Below are positions 56,067-64,000 of a stretch of 64,000 bases of DNA, one piece after another (the first letter of the stretch is position 1; each line of letters opens with the position of its first letter). Under the pieces are notes generated by a model. That model did not search any database and had not been told where the DNA came from. It saw nothing but the letters and a program-made list of their open reading frames with translations. The DNA is from Caldilineaceae bacterium. Lineage in GTDB: Bacteria; Chloroflexota; Anaerolineae; Caldilineales; Caldilineaceae. Where the stretch lies: positions 1 to 64,000 of the forward strand of contig JADLFO010000080.1 of assembly GCA_020845455.1 (NCBI GenBank). Direction: 5' to 3'. The translations under genes and the position numbers were made by a program.

Positions 56067-57911
56067 ATGAAGGACCCGCAAGTAAATCGGCGCGATTTTC
56101 TGCGTCTGAGCGGTATCGCCACGGCGGGGGTGATCGCCACCGCCTGTGGCACTCAACCCGGCGCGGCCCCTGCCCCCGCCACCGAGGCTCCGGCTGCTGA
56201 AGCCCCGGCCGCCGAAGCCCCGGCCGCCGCTCCGGCTGCCCCCAGCGGGCTGGCCGACATCCCGCGCGAGAAGACCTTTATCTTGATGTTTGGCGGCGAC
56301 GGCACTCAGTTCACCGATACCGGGCTGGGCAACCCCTATGCGACCGGCGCCACCCATCAGATCGGCAGCGCCGCCCTCTGGGAGCCGCTCTTCTTCTACT
56401 CGGCTTTCGCCGACGAGGAGATTCCCTGGCTGGCGACGGGATATGAGTACAATGAGGACTTCACCGAGGCGGTGATCAACATCCGCGAGGGTGTGGAGTG
56501 GAGCGACGGCACGCCCTTTACGGCGGGCGACGTTGCCTTCACGCTCAACATGCTGCGCGACAACGCACCCCTTTTGACCCGGTCCCAGGCGGTCAAGGCT
56601 GCCGTCGAGGAGGCGGTGGCGGTGGACGACCTGACCGTGCAGATCAAGTTCCTGGGGCCGCGCCCGCGCTTTGTCCAGGAGTATCTGCGCTCCAAGTTCG
56701 ACACCGGCATCTATATCGTGCCGGAGCATATCTACAAGGATGTCACGGACATCGCCGCCTATAAGGGCTACGACCCCGAGGCAGGCTTGCCCGTGTGTAC
56801 GGGCCCCTACAAGATCGTCGAGTGGTCGAACACGCAGAAGTTCATCGACCGCCGCGACGACTGGTGGGCGGTCAAGACCGGGTTTGTCGAGAAACTGCCC
56901 GAAGTCGAACGCATCCTGGCGGCTCCCTACGCCGGCGACACGTTGATGGTGCAGCGCATCGTCGCCAACGAGATTGACTCCTGCCTTGACCTGCGCGCCA
57001 ATGTGATCCCGGAAGCGGTGGCGGGGAACCCGAATGTCATCACGCACACGGGCCGCGAGTTGCCGATGGGCTATATGGACTGGTGGCCGACCTCGATGTG
57101 GTTCAACCATCTGGACGGCCCTTTCACCACCAAGGAGATGCGCTGGGCGGTGAGCTACAGCATCGACCGCCAGCAGATGCTCGATGTCGGGCTGGGCGGG
57201 TCGGGTCTCTTGACCGAACTGCCCTTCCCGCGCTACCCGGCGATGGAGCCGTATTTCGAGGCGGCCGCGCCGCTCTTGGAGAAGTATCCGACCAACGAGT
57301 TCAACCTGGAGAAGGCGGCGGCGCTGCTGGAGGGGTTGGGCTATGCCAAGGACGGCGAGGGCTTCTGGGCCAAGGACGGCGAACGTATCCCGACCGTGAT
57401 CTCCGGCTGGCAGGTGTTCACCGACATCGGCCCGATTATCGCCGAGCAACTGCGCAAGGCAGGCTTTGAAGCCGAGTGGACAACCCCGGCGGACAACGGC
57501 ACACGCATCAGCGAAGGCACGCAGAAGATCTGGTTGAACGGGCATGGCGGCACGATCAGCGACCCGTACACGACGATGGATCTGTTCACTAGCAAGTATT
57601 TTGCCGAGATCGGGCAGCCCACGGCGCAAAGCTCACGCTTCAACAACCCCGAGTATGACGCCATTCTCGACCAGATGGCCGCCATCTCGCCCTCGGCGGA
57701 TAACCCAGAATACATGAAGCTCTATCTGGCGGCGCTGGAGATCTGGCTGGACAATCTGGTGGACGCTCCGATCCAGCAGTGGCTGCACCGCATTCCGATG
57801 AATACCACCTACTGGCAGGGCTGGCCGACCCAGGATGACCCATATGTCAACGGCGCCTTCTGGCACCTGACCTTCCCGCTGATCCTCCACCGGTTGACGG
57901 CGACGGCATAG
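56067..57911 (+). CDS. oppA: peptide/solute-binding lipoprotein of ABC importer, copy 2
   Basis: A 614-residue paralogue of the gene just upstream, with long identical stretches through the binding fold and the same Tat lipoprotein signal (RRDFLRLSG ... ATAC). The main differences are the linker, which has an Ala/Pro/Glu repeat (APAAE), and scattered substitutions such as FITPAD versus WTTPAD near the C-terminal lobe. These may shift ligand specificity. The start at 56067 has GAGGAGG upstream. Hairpins at 57939 and 57986 separate it from oppB. Confidence 0.88.
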   Translation: MKDPQVNRRDFLRLSGIATAGVIATACGTQPGAAPAPATEAPAAEAPAAEAPAAAPAAPSGLADIPREKTFILMFGGDGTQFTDTGLGNPYATGATHQIGSAALWEPLFFYSAFADEEIPWLATGYEYNEDFTEAVINIREGVEWSDGTPFTAGDVAFTLNMLRDNAPLLTRSQAVKAAVEEAVAVDDLTVQIKFLGPRPRFVQEYLRSKFDTGIYIVPEHIYKDVTDIAAYKGYDPEAGLPVCTGPYKIVEWSNTQKFIDRRDDWWAVKTGFVEKLPEVERILAAPYAGDTLMVQRIVANEIDSCLDLRANVIPEAVAGNPNVITHTGRELPMGYMDWWPTSMWFNHLDGPFTTKEMRWAVSYSIDRQQMLDVGLGGSGLLTELPFPRYPAMEPYFEAAAPLLEKYPTNEFNLEKAAALLEGLGYAKDGEGFWAKDGERIPTVISGWQVFTDIGPIIAEQLRKAGFEAEWTTPADNGTRISEGTQKIWLNGHGGTISDPYTTMDLFTSKYFAEIGQPTAQSSRFNNPEYDAILDQMAAISPSADNPEYMKLYLAALEIWLDNLVDAPIQQWLHRIPMNTTYWQGWPTQDDPYVNGAFWHLTFPLILHRLTATA

Positions 57912-57938
57912 TTCTTCGTTCAGTACTGCCGGTTTGTG

Positions 57939-58009
57939 CCATCCCGGAAGCTCAAAACTTCCGGGATGGTGATGGGCTGACAGATGGGGGAGGGGCGTTC
58001 TCCTCCCCC
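57939..58009 (+). terminator. two hairpins between oppA and oppB
   Basis: First hairpin: CCATCCCGGAAG/CTTCCGGGATGG (12-base perfect stem, loop CTCAAAA, 57939-57969). Second: GGGGGAGG/CCTCCCCC (57986-58009). Neither has a T-run. They probably slow transcription or protect the upstream mRNA, so that binding protein is made in excess of permease. Confidence 0.45.
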
Positions 58010-58058
58010 GACCAGCCGGCTGGGGATGTTGTTTGAGATACCACGGTAGGAGTGAATC

Positions 58059-59069
58059 ATGTCGTCTTACAACTGGCGCTATGTCCTGCGGCGGTTTGGC
58101 CTGCTCGTCTTGGTGATCTGGACGGCAGTCACGATCAATTTCCTGATCCCCAAGATGACGCCGCGCAACCCCTTGCGCGAAAAACTGCTCGAACAGGCAT
58201 CGCGCAGCGGCTACATCGAAGAAGGCTTCGACGAAATGGTGGCCGCGTATGAGGCCAAGTTCGGCCTCGACCAACCGCTTTGGAGACAGTACGTCAACTA
58301 TATGCGTGATGTGCTGCGTGGGGACCTCGGCTATTCGATCGCAAACTATCCAAAAACAGTCTGGGAATTGGTGAAAAGCGCATTGCCCTGGACGTTGGGG
58401 CTGTTGGCGGTGACGACGGTTGTCGCCTTTGTCCTGGGCACGGTCTTGGGGGCGATGATGGCTTGGCCAAAATCCTCGTCATTCATCAAATATATTTTGC
58501 CCTCGTTTCTGATCCTGGGGGCGATCCCAGCCTATTTGGTTGCGTTGATCCTGATCTACTTTATTTCATACCGATGGCAATGGCTGCCGTTGGCCGGCGG
58601 CTATGGGCTAGGCACGGTCCCAAATATGAGTGCCGCCTTTGCCATGGATGTGCTCAAGCACTCACTGCTGCCGGCCTTGGCGATTGTGTTGACCACCATG
58701 GGGGGCTGGGTCATCGGCATGCGCGGTATGATGGTCACGGTACAGGGCGAAGACTATATGACCTTTGGCGAGGCCAAAGGGCTGAAAGATGGGCGGTTGT
58801 TCAACCGCTATGGCGTGCGCAATGCGATTCTGCCGCAGGTCACCGGTCTGGCGCTGGCCTTCAGCACGTTGGTCTCCGGCTCTGTGCTGGTGGAACTGGT
58901 CTTTCAATATCCGGGCGTGGGGACGCTGCTGGCGCGGGCCATCAGCCAATTGGATTACTGGATGATCTATGGGATCAACCTGATCATCATCGTCTCCATT
59001 GCCATTGCCATGTTTATCATGGATATGATCTACCCGCTGCTCGACCCGCGCATCTCGTATGATAAATGA
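58059..59069 (+). CDS. oppB: oligopeptide/dipeptide ABC permease, OppB-type
   Basis: A 336-residue, six-helix permease: RFGLLVLVIWTAVTINFLIPKMTP at the start, the DLGYS periplasmic region, and the EAA loop GEDYMTFGEAKGLKDGRLFNRYGVRNAILP that contacts the ATPase. It pairs with the OppC-type protein downstream to import peptides or related solutes. Confidence 0.93.
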   Translation: MSSYNWRYVLRRFGLLVLVIWTAVTINFLIPKMTPRNPLREKLLEQASRSGYIEEGFDEMVAAYEAKFGLDQPLWRQYVNYMRDVLRGDLGYSIANYPKTVWELVKSALPWTLGLLAVTTVVAFVLGTVLGAMMAWPKSSSFIKYILPSFLILGAIPAYLVALILIYFISYRWQWLPLAGGYGLGTVPNMSAAFAMDVLKHSLLPALAIVLTTMGGWVIGMRGMMVTVQGEDYMTFGEAKGLKDGRLFNRYGVRNAILPQVTGLALAFSTLVSGSVLVELVFQYPGVGTLLARAISQLDYWMIYGINLIIIVSIAIAMFIMDMIYPLLDPRISYDK

Positions 59070-59115
59070 CGCAAGCTGTTATGTACTTTGTTACGTTTGG
59101 ATGTGAGGAACGAAC

Positions 59116-60066
59116 ATGTCTGGATTCTGGCGATATATCCGCCGCAACGTGACGCTGGGCGTCGGGTTGGTTATCCTGATCGTGCTGCTGGCGTTCACGG
59201 TGATTGGGTATTTGATAATCGACCCTAAGGTGGACCCCTATCCACTGGCTGCACCGCCCAGTGTACCGCCGACGCTGCGTTGGTGTCCGCCGGCCGCCAA
59301 CCCAGCAGCATCGCTGCTGCCGAAGTCGGCCCAGGAAGAAGCCGCCGCCGAAGCGCCGCCCTGTGAACCCAGGGCCTTTCCCTTTGGCACCGACGCCCAG
59401 GGCCGCGACCTCTTTGCTGTGGCCGTCGTCGGCACCTGGATGACGATGTATATCGGCGTCTTCGCCGGGATCATCGGCATTGTCGTGGGCACGATTCTCG
59501 GCTTCACCTCGGCCTTTTATGGCGGCACCTATGACGCCGTCGTCAACTGGATGGTCGACGTGGCGCTGACGATCCCCAGCCTGTTGATCTTGGTGGTGAT
59601 CGCGTCGACGCTAGGCGACAAAGCGGTCACGATCAACGGCATGGCGTTGATCATTGCGTTAACCTCGTGGCGTGGCGCGGCGCGCGTGATCCGCGGCCAA
59701 GTGTTGAGTATGCGCGAACGCTCGTATGTGATGATGGCGCGGCTCAACGGCATGGGCAGCATGGGGATCATCTTCCGCGAACTGATCCCCAACCTCTTGC
59801 CCTATCTGGGCGCGTCGTTGGTGGGCGCGGTGACGGGCGCGATCTTTGCCTCGATGGGCTTGGCGGCGCTCGGCCTGGGGCCGCTGCGTGAACCGACCCT
59901 CGGCGTGACGATCTACTGGGTCATCAACCAGAGCGCCTTTGTGCGCGGGCTGTGGTGGTGGGGCGCAGTCCCCGTGACGATTGTCGCCCTGATTTTTATC
60001 ATGCTGTTTATGATCTCGATTGGGCTGGACGAATTGGCCAATCCGAGAGTGCGGAGGGCCAGATGA
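59116..60066 (+). CDS. oppC: oligopeptide/dipeptide ABC permease, OppC-type
   Basis: A 316-residue permease with an N-terminal helix, an unusually Pro/Ala-rich loop at about residues 40-95 and the conserved FPFGTDAQGRDLFA. The EAA loop reads MRERSYVMMARLNGMGSMGIIFRELIPNLLPYL. The TGA overlaps the oppD ATG by 4 bases. Confidence 0.92.
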   Translation: MSGFWRYIRRNVTLGVGLVILIVLLAFTVIGYLIIDPKVDPYPLAAPPSVPPTLRWCPPAANPAASLLPKSAQEEAAAEAPPCEPRAFPFGTDAQGRDLFAVAVVGTWMTMYIGVFAGIIGIVVGTILGFTSAFYGGTYDAVVNWMVDVALTIPSLLILVVIASTLGDKAVTINGMALIIALTSWRGAARVIRGQVLSMRERSYVMMARLNGMGSMGIIFRELIPNLLPYLGASLVGAVTGAIFASMGLAALGLGPLREPTLGVTIYWVINQSAFVRGLWWWGAVPVTIVALIFIMLFMISIGLDELANPRVRRAR

Positions 60067-61100
60067 GCGTCACAGTCAAGAATCCCCGCCGTGATGCCGC
60101 GACGAGAAATGCCGGCGACCAAGACGGCTACGTCCTGCGGGTTAAAGACTTGGACGTACAGTATTACACCGACGCGGGCATCGTCTATGCCAACAACAAG
60201 GTGAGCTTTGACCTCAAGCCGGGTGAACGCTTGGGGCTGGTGGGTGAATCCGGTTCCGGCAAATCCACCCTGGCGCTGGCGCTGATGCGCATGATCCACG
60301 AGCCGGGCAGGATCGCCGGCGGCCAGATGCTGCTCGACGGCACGGACCTGACGCAGTTGGGCGAAGAACAGATGCGGCTGACGCGCGGCAGTGAGATCGG
60401 CATGGTGCCGCAGGGCGCGATGAACTCGCTCAACCCTGTGATGCGTGTCCGGGATCAGCTGATCGACGCCATGGAGGACCACAACCTGGGCCTCACCCGC
60501 GCCCAAATGGAGGGGCGGGTCGTCGACGCGCTGCGCGCTGTGGAGTTGGACCCACGCGTGGGCGACATGTACCCGCATGAGTTGAGCGGCGGTATGAAGC
60601 AGCGCGCCTGTATCGCCATCGCCATTATCATGACGCCCAAGGTGATCATCGCCGACGAGCCGACCAGCGCGCTTGACGTGGTGACCCAACGCCAGGTGAT
60701 GCAGACCATCGGTCGCATTCAGCAGGAGATGGGCAGCGCCGTGATCTTGATCGGCCACGATATGGGTCTGATGGCGCAGTTCGTGGACCGCTTGGCGGTG
60801 ATGTATGCCGGCAGTTTGGTCGAATTGGGCAGCGTGCAAGACAGCTTCACCGAGCCGCTGCACCCCTATACGCAGATGCTGATCAGCAGCCTGCCCGTGC
60901 TGGGCAAGCGCGGCGTCTTCCGCAGCATCCCCGGCATCACGCCGCTCTTGCGCGATCTGCCGCCGGGCTGCGTCTTCCACGACCGCTGCCCGAAAGTGAT
61001 GGAGGTCTGCAAGGTGAAGAACCCCGCGCTGTTGGAACATCGCCCGCAGCACTGGGCTGCTTGCCATCTGTATGGAAATGGAAATGAGGGCGAGCGATGA
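60063..61100 (+). CDS. oppD: peptide ABC importer ATPase, OppD-type
   Basis: A 345-residue ATPase with Walker A GESGSGKST, signature LSGGMKQRACIA, Walker B VIIADEPTSALD and switch histidine LIGHDMGL. The C-terminal oligopeptide/dipeptide extension has the Cys-rich CVFHDRCPKVMEVCK motif. The start at 60063 is set by the overlap with oppC and the loss of homology upstream. Confidence 0.94.
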   Translation: MSVTVKNPRRDAATRNAGDQDGYVLRVKDLDVQYYTDAGIVYANNKVSFDLKPGERLGLVGESGSGKSTLALALMRMIHEPGRIAGGQMLLDGTDLTQLGEEQMRLTRGSEIGMVPQGAMNSLNPVMRVRDQLIDAMEDHNLGLTRAQMEGRVVDALRAVELDPRVGDMYPHELSGGMKQRACIAIAIIMTPKVIIADEPTSALDVVTQRQVMQTIGRIQQEMGSAVILIGHDMGLMAQFVDRLAVMYAGSLVELGSVQDSFTEPLHPYTQMLISSLPVLGKRGVFRSIPGITPLLRDLPPGCVFHDRCPKVMEVCKVKNPALLEHRPQHWAACHLYGNGNEGER

Positions 61101-62131
61101 GCCAACTTCTCGAACTCCGCAACGTTACAAAGGTGTTTAAGGGTGGCACGGTCGCGCTCGACAATATCTCGTTTACCCTAGACGCCGATACCCCCAACAT
61201 CATCTCGGTCGCGGGCGAGAGCGGCAGCGGCAAGACAACGCTCGGCCTGATGGCGCTTGGCTTTCTCAGCGCGTCGTCGGGGTCGATCCTTTATAAAGGG
61301 AGCGATATCGCGCAGATGCGCAAAGAGGCGCAAACCGCCTTCCGCAAGGAAGTCCAGGCAGTTTTTCAAGACCCCTTTGCCGTCTATAACCCCTTTTACA
61401 AGGTCGACCACATCATGGAAGTGCCGATCAGGAACTTTCGGCTGGCGAGGCCGGGAGCCGAGTCGCGGCGCATCATAGAAGAGGCCTTGGTCAGCGTGGG
61501 GCTGCGCCCGGAGGAAACCTTGGGGCGCTTCCCGCACCAGCTCAGCGGCGGCCAGCGCCAGCGCTTTGCTGTGGCGCGGGCGCTGCTTCTACAGCCGAGA
61601 CTGCTGATCGCCGACGAGCCGGTCTCGATGGTCGATGCCTCGCTGCGCGCCACCATCCTGGAGAGCATCAACAAGCTCAACCGGGAGATGAACGTCACGA
61701 TCCTCTATATCACCCACGACCTGACCACCGCCTATCATGTCAGCGACTACATCATCATCCTCTACCGTGGGTCGGTGATGGAGGCGGGCGACGTGGACAA
61801 GGTGATCAGCGAGCCAAAGCATCCCTATACCCAGCTCTTGATCGATTCGATCCCCTGGCCGGATCTGCAGCGCCAGTGGGGCCAGCAGGAAGTGGTCGGA
61901 ATGGACGAGGATCGCTCGGTCGCGTCCAAGGTGGGCTGCAAGTTCGCCGGTCGTTGCCCGCATGTGATGGAGATCTGTAAACAAGCGCCGCCGCCGCTGT
62001 ACCAGACGGATGAAAAGCGCGTTGCCGCCTGCTATCTCTATCAGAATGAGCCGGCGCTGCCGGGCGAGGAACTCGGCCAAATCTTCCGTTCGCGGAAGCC
62101 CGTCCTCGCCACCAACGGCGCAGTGGCGTAG
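61097..62131 (+). CDS. oppF: peptide ABC importer ATPase, OppF-type
   Basis: A 344-residue ATPase with Walker A GESGSGKTT, signature [12 protein letters not shown], Walker B LLIADEPVSMVD and LYITHDLTT. The C-terminal Cys motif is CKFAGRCPHVMEICKQ. It overlaps oppD by 4 bases and ends the operon, just before the third palindrome copy. Confidence 0.94.
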   Translation: MSQLLELRNVTKVFKGGTVALDNISFTLDADTPNIISVAGESGSGKTTLGLMALGFLSASSGSILYKGSDIAQMRKEAQTAFRKEVQAVFQDPFAVYNPFYKVDHIMEVPIRNFRLARPGAESRRIIEEALVSVGLRPEETLGRFPHQLSGGQRQRFAVARALLLQPRLLIADEPVSMVDASLRATILESINKLNREMNVTILYITHDLTTAYHVSDYIIILYRGSVMEAGDVDKVISEPKHPYTQLLIDSIPWPDLQRQWGQQEVVGMDEDRSVASKVGCKFAGRCPHVMEICKQAPPPLYQTDEKRVAACYLYQNEPALPGEELGQIFRSRKPVLATNGAVA

Positions 62132-62138
62132 GAAGAAG

Positions 62139-62176
62139 GGATAGTACGGACACGAACTATCGTGTCCGTACTATCC
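62139..62176. repeat. recurrent palindrome, copy 3
   Basis: A 17-base perfect inverted repeat (62139-62155 and 62160-62176) around ACTA. The core arm GTACGGACACGA is the same as in copies 1 and 2, but the outer arms are GGATA/TATCC instead of GCCC/GGGC. It sits between convergent oppF and the GNAT gene and overlaps the GNAT stop codon. Confidence 0.85.
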
Positions 62177-62758
62177 ACTTCCTCTGTCGCGGGCGGCGTA
62201 TTCCTGCTCTAGAATGCTCATCCAGACGTCGGACTCCCACCGGCCGTTGATCAGCGCGCCTTCCCGTTCGATCCCTTCCTGCACAAACCCGGCCTTCTCA
62301 TAGGCGCGGATGGCGCGAGCGTTGTAGGCGAGCACGCGCAGGTCCACGCGATGGAGGCGCAGCGTTTCAAAGGCATAGCGCAGGACGAGTGTTGTAGCCG
62401 CTGTGCCCCAGCCTTGGCCCCAGTAGGCGGGGTCGAAGATGCCGACCGCATAGCGCGCCCGGCGGTTGGACAGGTCGAACATATGCAGGCGCGCCGCCCC
62501 AATGCACTGCCCCTCGACGTCGATAACCCAGGCGCAGGGCGCGGCGGCTAGACTCTGATACCAGCCGTCGGCGGCCTCGGCAGACATCGGGCCGCTTGTC
62601 TGGTCGTCGGCCCCCACCATACGCCTGAATTCGGCGTGGATGCCGATCCGTTGGCGGGCGGCGCGGTCGTCGGGGTGGGGAAGGCGCAGGCGCAGCCGTC
62701 CCTGGGCGAGAACCGGCGTGACCGTGGGCAGTTCAACCGGAGCTAGTGGCGGGTGCAT
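62171..62758 (-). CDS. GNAT acetyltransferase, RimJ/RimL-type
   Basis: A 195-residue acetyltransferase: RLHMFDLSNRRARYAVGIFDPAYWGQGWGTAAT contains the acetyl-CoA loop (Q/RxxGxG/A), with a following LHRVDLRVLAYNARAIRAYEKAGFVQEG. These proteins acetylate N-terminal amines of proteins or other amines. The stop lies inside the palindrome arm, so the element is also coding at its edge. Confidence 0.9.
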   Translation of the reverse strand: MHPPLAPVELPTVTPVLAQGRLRLRLPHPDDRAARQRIGIHAEFRRMVGADDQTSGPMSAEAADGWYQSLAAAPCAWVIDVEGQCIGAARLHMFDLSNRRARYAVGIFDPAYWGQGWGTAATTLVLRYAFETLRLHRVDLRVLAYNARAIRAYEKAGFVQEGIEREGALINGRWESDVWMSILEQEYAARDRGSG

Positions 62759-62808
62759 GGGCGCTCGCTTTCGTGGCAGGGTCGTAGGTCTGCAATCAGG
62801 ATAGCCGC

Positions 62809-63324
62809 ATGACCGTCTCGCGCGAAAATTCCAAACTCGTCTATCAGGGCATCAAGGGCGCGGGCGTTCGCTTTGTCACGGCGCTGCCCGAAACCTGGCT
62901 GGTCTATCTGCTGCAGATGGCCGAAAGCGACCCGGAGATGGCGCTGGTCGAGGTTGCCAAGGAGGAAGAGGCGATTGGGATCGCCGCCGGGGCCTATCTT
63001 GCCGGAACGCCCAACCTGCTTTTGATGCAAAACCATGGCTTTCTGGCCTCGATCAACGGCATCGTCTCGCTGGCGATGCTCTACAGCATCCCGCTGTGTA
63101 TGCTGATCGCGCACCGCGGCCATATGGGTGAACCCTACCCTTGGCACACGCGCGGCGGTATCGTCACCGAGCCGGTGCTGCGCGGGCTGGGCATCCCCTT
63201 CGACTATGCGCGTGACCCGCGCCACATCGCCCGCCAGATCCGCGAGGCGCACACCTTCTCGCTTAGTTCGCTTTCCCCGGTCGCGCTGTTGTTGACGCGC
63301 GATCTGATGGAGGGCGAAGCCTAG
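62809..63324 (+). CDS. TPP enzyme, alpha (PYR) subunit, ComD-like
   Basis: A 171-residue protein carrying only the pyrimidine-binding half of a thiamine-diphosphate decarboxylase, with the cofactor-activating glutamate in VAKEEEAIGIAAGAY and the following LLLMQNHGFLASING. This fits the split sulfopyruvate or phosphonopyruvate decarboxylase family (ComD/ComE). An AGGA precedes the ATG. The beta subunit follows after 13 bases. Confidence 0.85.
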   Translation: MTVSRENSKLVYQGIKGAGVRFVTALPETWLVYLLQMAESDPEMALVEVAKEEEAIGIAAGAYLAGTPNLLLMQNHGFLASINGIVSLAMLYSIPLCMLIAHRGHMGEPYPWHTRGGIVTEPVLRGLGIPFDYARDPRHIARQIREAHTFSLSSLSPVALLLTRDLMEGEA

Positions 63325-63337
63325 TGGAGACCTGACT

Positions 63338-63925
63338 ATGCAACGTGCCCAGTGTATCGAAGCGCTCTACCCCGAACTGCACGACAAGTTGGTCGTCACG
63401 ATCATGGGGGCGTGCGCCCAGGAGTTGTATGACCTGGGCCATCGGGAGAACTTTTTCTATCTTGAACATGCCATGGGGCTGGCCTCCTCGATTGGGCTGG
63501 GGCTGGCGTTGACCTTGCCGCAAGAGAAGGTTGTCGTGCTGGACGGCGACGGCTCGGTGTTGATGAATCTGGGCGCCTTGGCGACGCTGGCGCGCTATCG
63601 GCCCGCCAACCTGGTGCATATCATCTTCGATAACGGCAGCCTGCTTTCCACCGGCGGCTTTGCCTCGCATACGACCGAGGGCATTACGGACCTCGCCGCC
63701 ATTGCCCGCGGCGCGGGCATTCAGCAGGTGACGGCGGTCAGCACCTTCTACGATTTTATAGAGGCCGCCGCCGATGCCTTTGAGCGCAACGACCTGAGCG
63801 TGATCGTCGCCAAGGTGGAAGCCATCGGCCCCGACCATTACGGCATGGACCTCAAACTGCCCGAAAACGCCTTCCGCTTTGAGCGCTATATCCGTGAGCG
63901 CCGCGCCCAGACCGCGCCCGCCTGA
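63338..63925 (+). CDS. TPP enzyme, beta (PP) subunit, ComE-like
   Basis: A 195-residue protein with the pyrophosphate-binding half. LDGDGSVLMNLGALATLARY is the GDG motif of the TPP metal-binding site, ending in HIIFDNGS, and LEHAMGLASSIGLGLAL precedes it. Together with the preceding alpha subunit it should form an alpha2beta2-type decarboxylase acting on a 3-sulfo- or 3-phosphonopyruvate-like 2-oxoacid. The exact substrate is not readable. Confidence 0.85.
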   Translation: MQRAQCIEALYPELHDKLVVTIMGACAQELYDLGHRENFFYLEHAMGLASSIGLGLALTLPQEKVVVLDGDGSVLMNLGALATLARYRPANLVHIIFDNGSLLSTGGFASHTTEGITDLAAIARGAGIQQVTAVSTFYDFIEAAADAFERNDLSVIVAKVEAIGPDHYGMDLKLPENAFRFERYIRERRAQTAPA

Positions 63926-63967
63926 TCGCGGCTTATCTCCTATCTATCGCCCTGGAGGAACCGTCCC

Positions 63968-64000
63968 ATGAGCAGCGCCGCAGACCTGCTGGCCCAGCTT
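63968..64000 (+). CDS. start of a further gene, truncated by the window edge
   Basis: An ATG with GGAGGA upstream begins MSSAADLLAQL and runs off the end. It is about 40 bases after the TPP beta-subunit gene and probably belongs to the same operon. Nothing can be said of its function. Confidence 0.5.
   Translation, partial: MSSAADLLAQL

Overview
The window is high-GC bacterial chromosome, densely coding, with mostly sigma70-type promoters, many 1-4 base start/stop overlaps and no phage, insertion sequence, CRISPR array, rRNA or tRNA that I can recognise. The gene set suggests a member of the Chloroflexota, most plausibly Anaerolineae or Caldilineae: Tat-exported lipoprotein peptide/solute-binding proteins, a fused tandem FemAB protein, a divergent Cpn60 homologue, split thiamine-diphosphate enzymes and many metallo-beta-lactamase, Gfo/Idh/MocA and sugar-isomerase genes. 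That placement is an inference from gene content, not a measured phylogeny.

0-12 kb: metallophosphoesterase; a large cyclic-nucleotide-binding/bacterial-PH membrane protein; uvrC; a small membrane protein; then an operon of a nucleoside-hydrolase-like gene and a complete ECF transporter (S, T, A, A'), followed by a helical-repeat protein and a degenerate receiver domain. At 11.8-12.05 kb a non-coding RNA with its own promoter, closing terminal stem and terminator looks like 6S RNA.

12-26 kb: a metallo-beta-lactamase-fold protein, an RNase H-like protein, a thioredoxin/Rdx fusion, a lipoprotein, a folate pair (fchA-folD) in which FolD appears to lack its cyclohydrolase lysine, a large GT-C-like membrane protein, a second MBL protein, a truncated-looking ORF, and a MacB/LolCDE-type ABC exporter pair.

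26-46.9 kb: a Cpn60-like protein that has lost the catalytic Asp, in a run with a beta-propeller protein, a zinc alcohol dehydrogenase and a mannonate-oxidoreductase-like SDR; a secreted protein; two radical SAM enzymes (anSME-like and B12-binding); a sugar catabolism operon (Gfo/Idh, sugar isomerase, Gfo/Idh); a 5'-truncated alpha/beta hydrolase; glutamate formiminotransferase; the double FemAB protein; an MFS exporter; and a sugar isomerase / GDPD / cupin operon.

46.9-64 kb: on the minus strand a glycosidase-like/SH3/muramidase protein, a NUDIX-winged-helix regulator and an orphan FtsX-type permease; on the plus strand a complete peptide ABC importer with two tandem, nearly duplicate binding proteins (oppA-oppA-oppB-oppC-oppD-oppF), a minus-strand GNAT acetyltransferase, a two-subunit ComDE-like TPP decarboxylase, and the first codons of another gene.

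Cross-cutting features: a palindrome with GTACGGACACGA arms occurs three times in intergenic DNA, and its flanks differ between copies while still pairing. Several genes (the first phosphoesterase and the FemAB gene) have a -10 box so close to the start codon that their mRNAs are probably leaderless.
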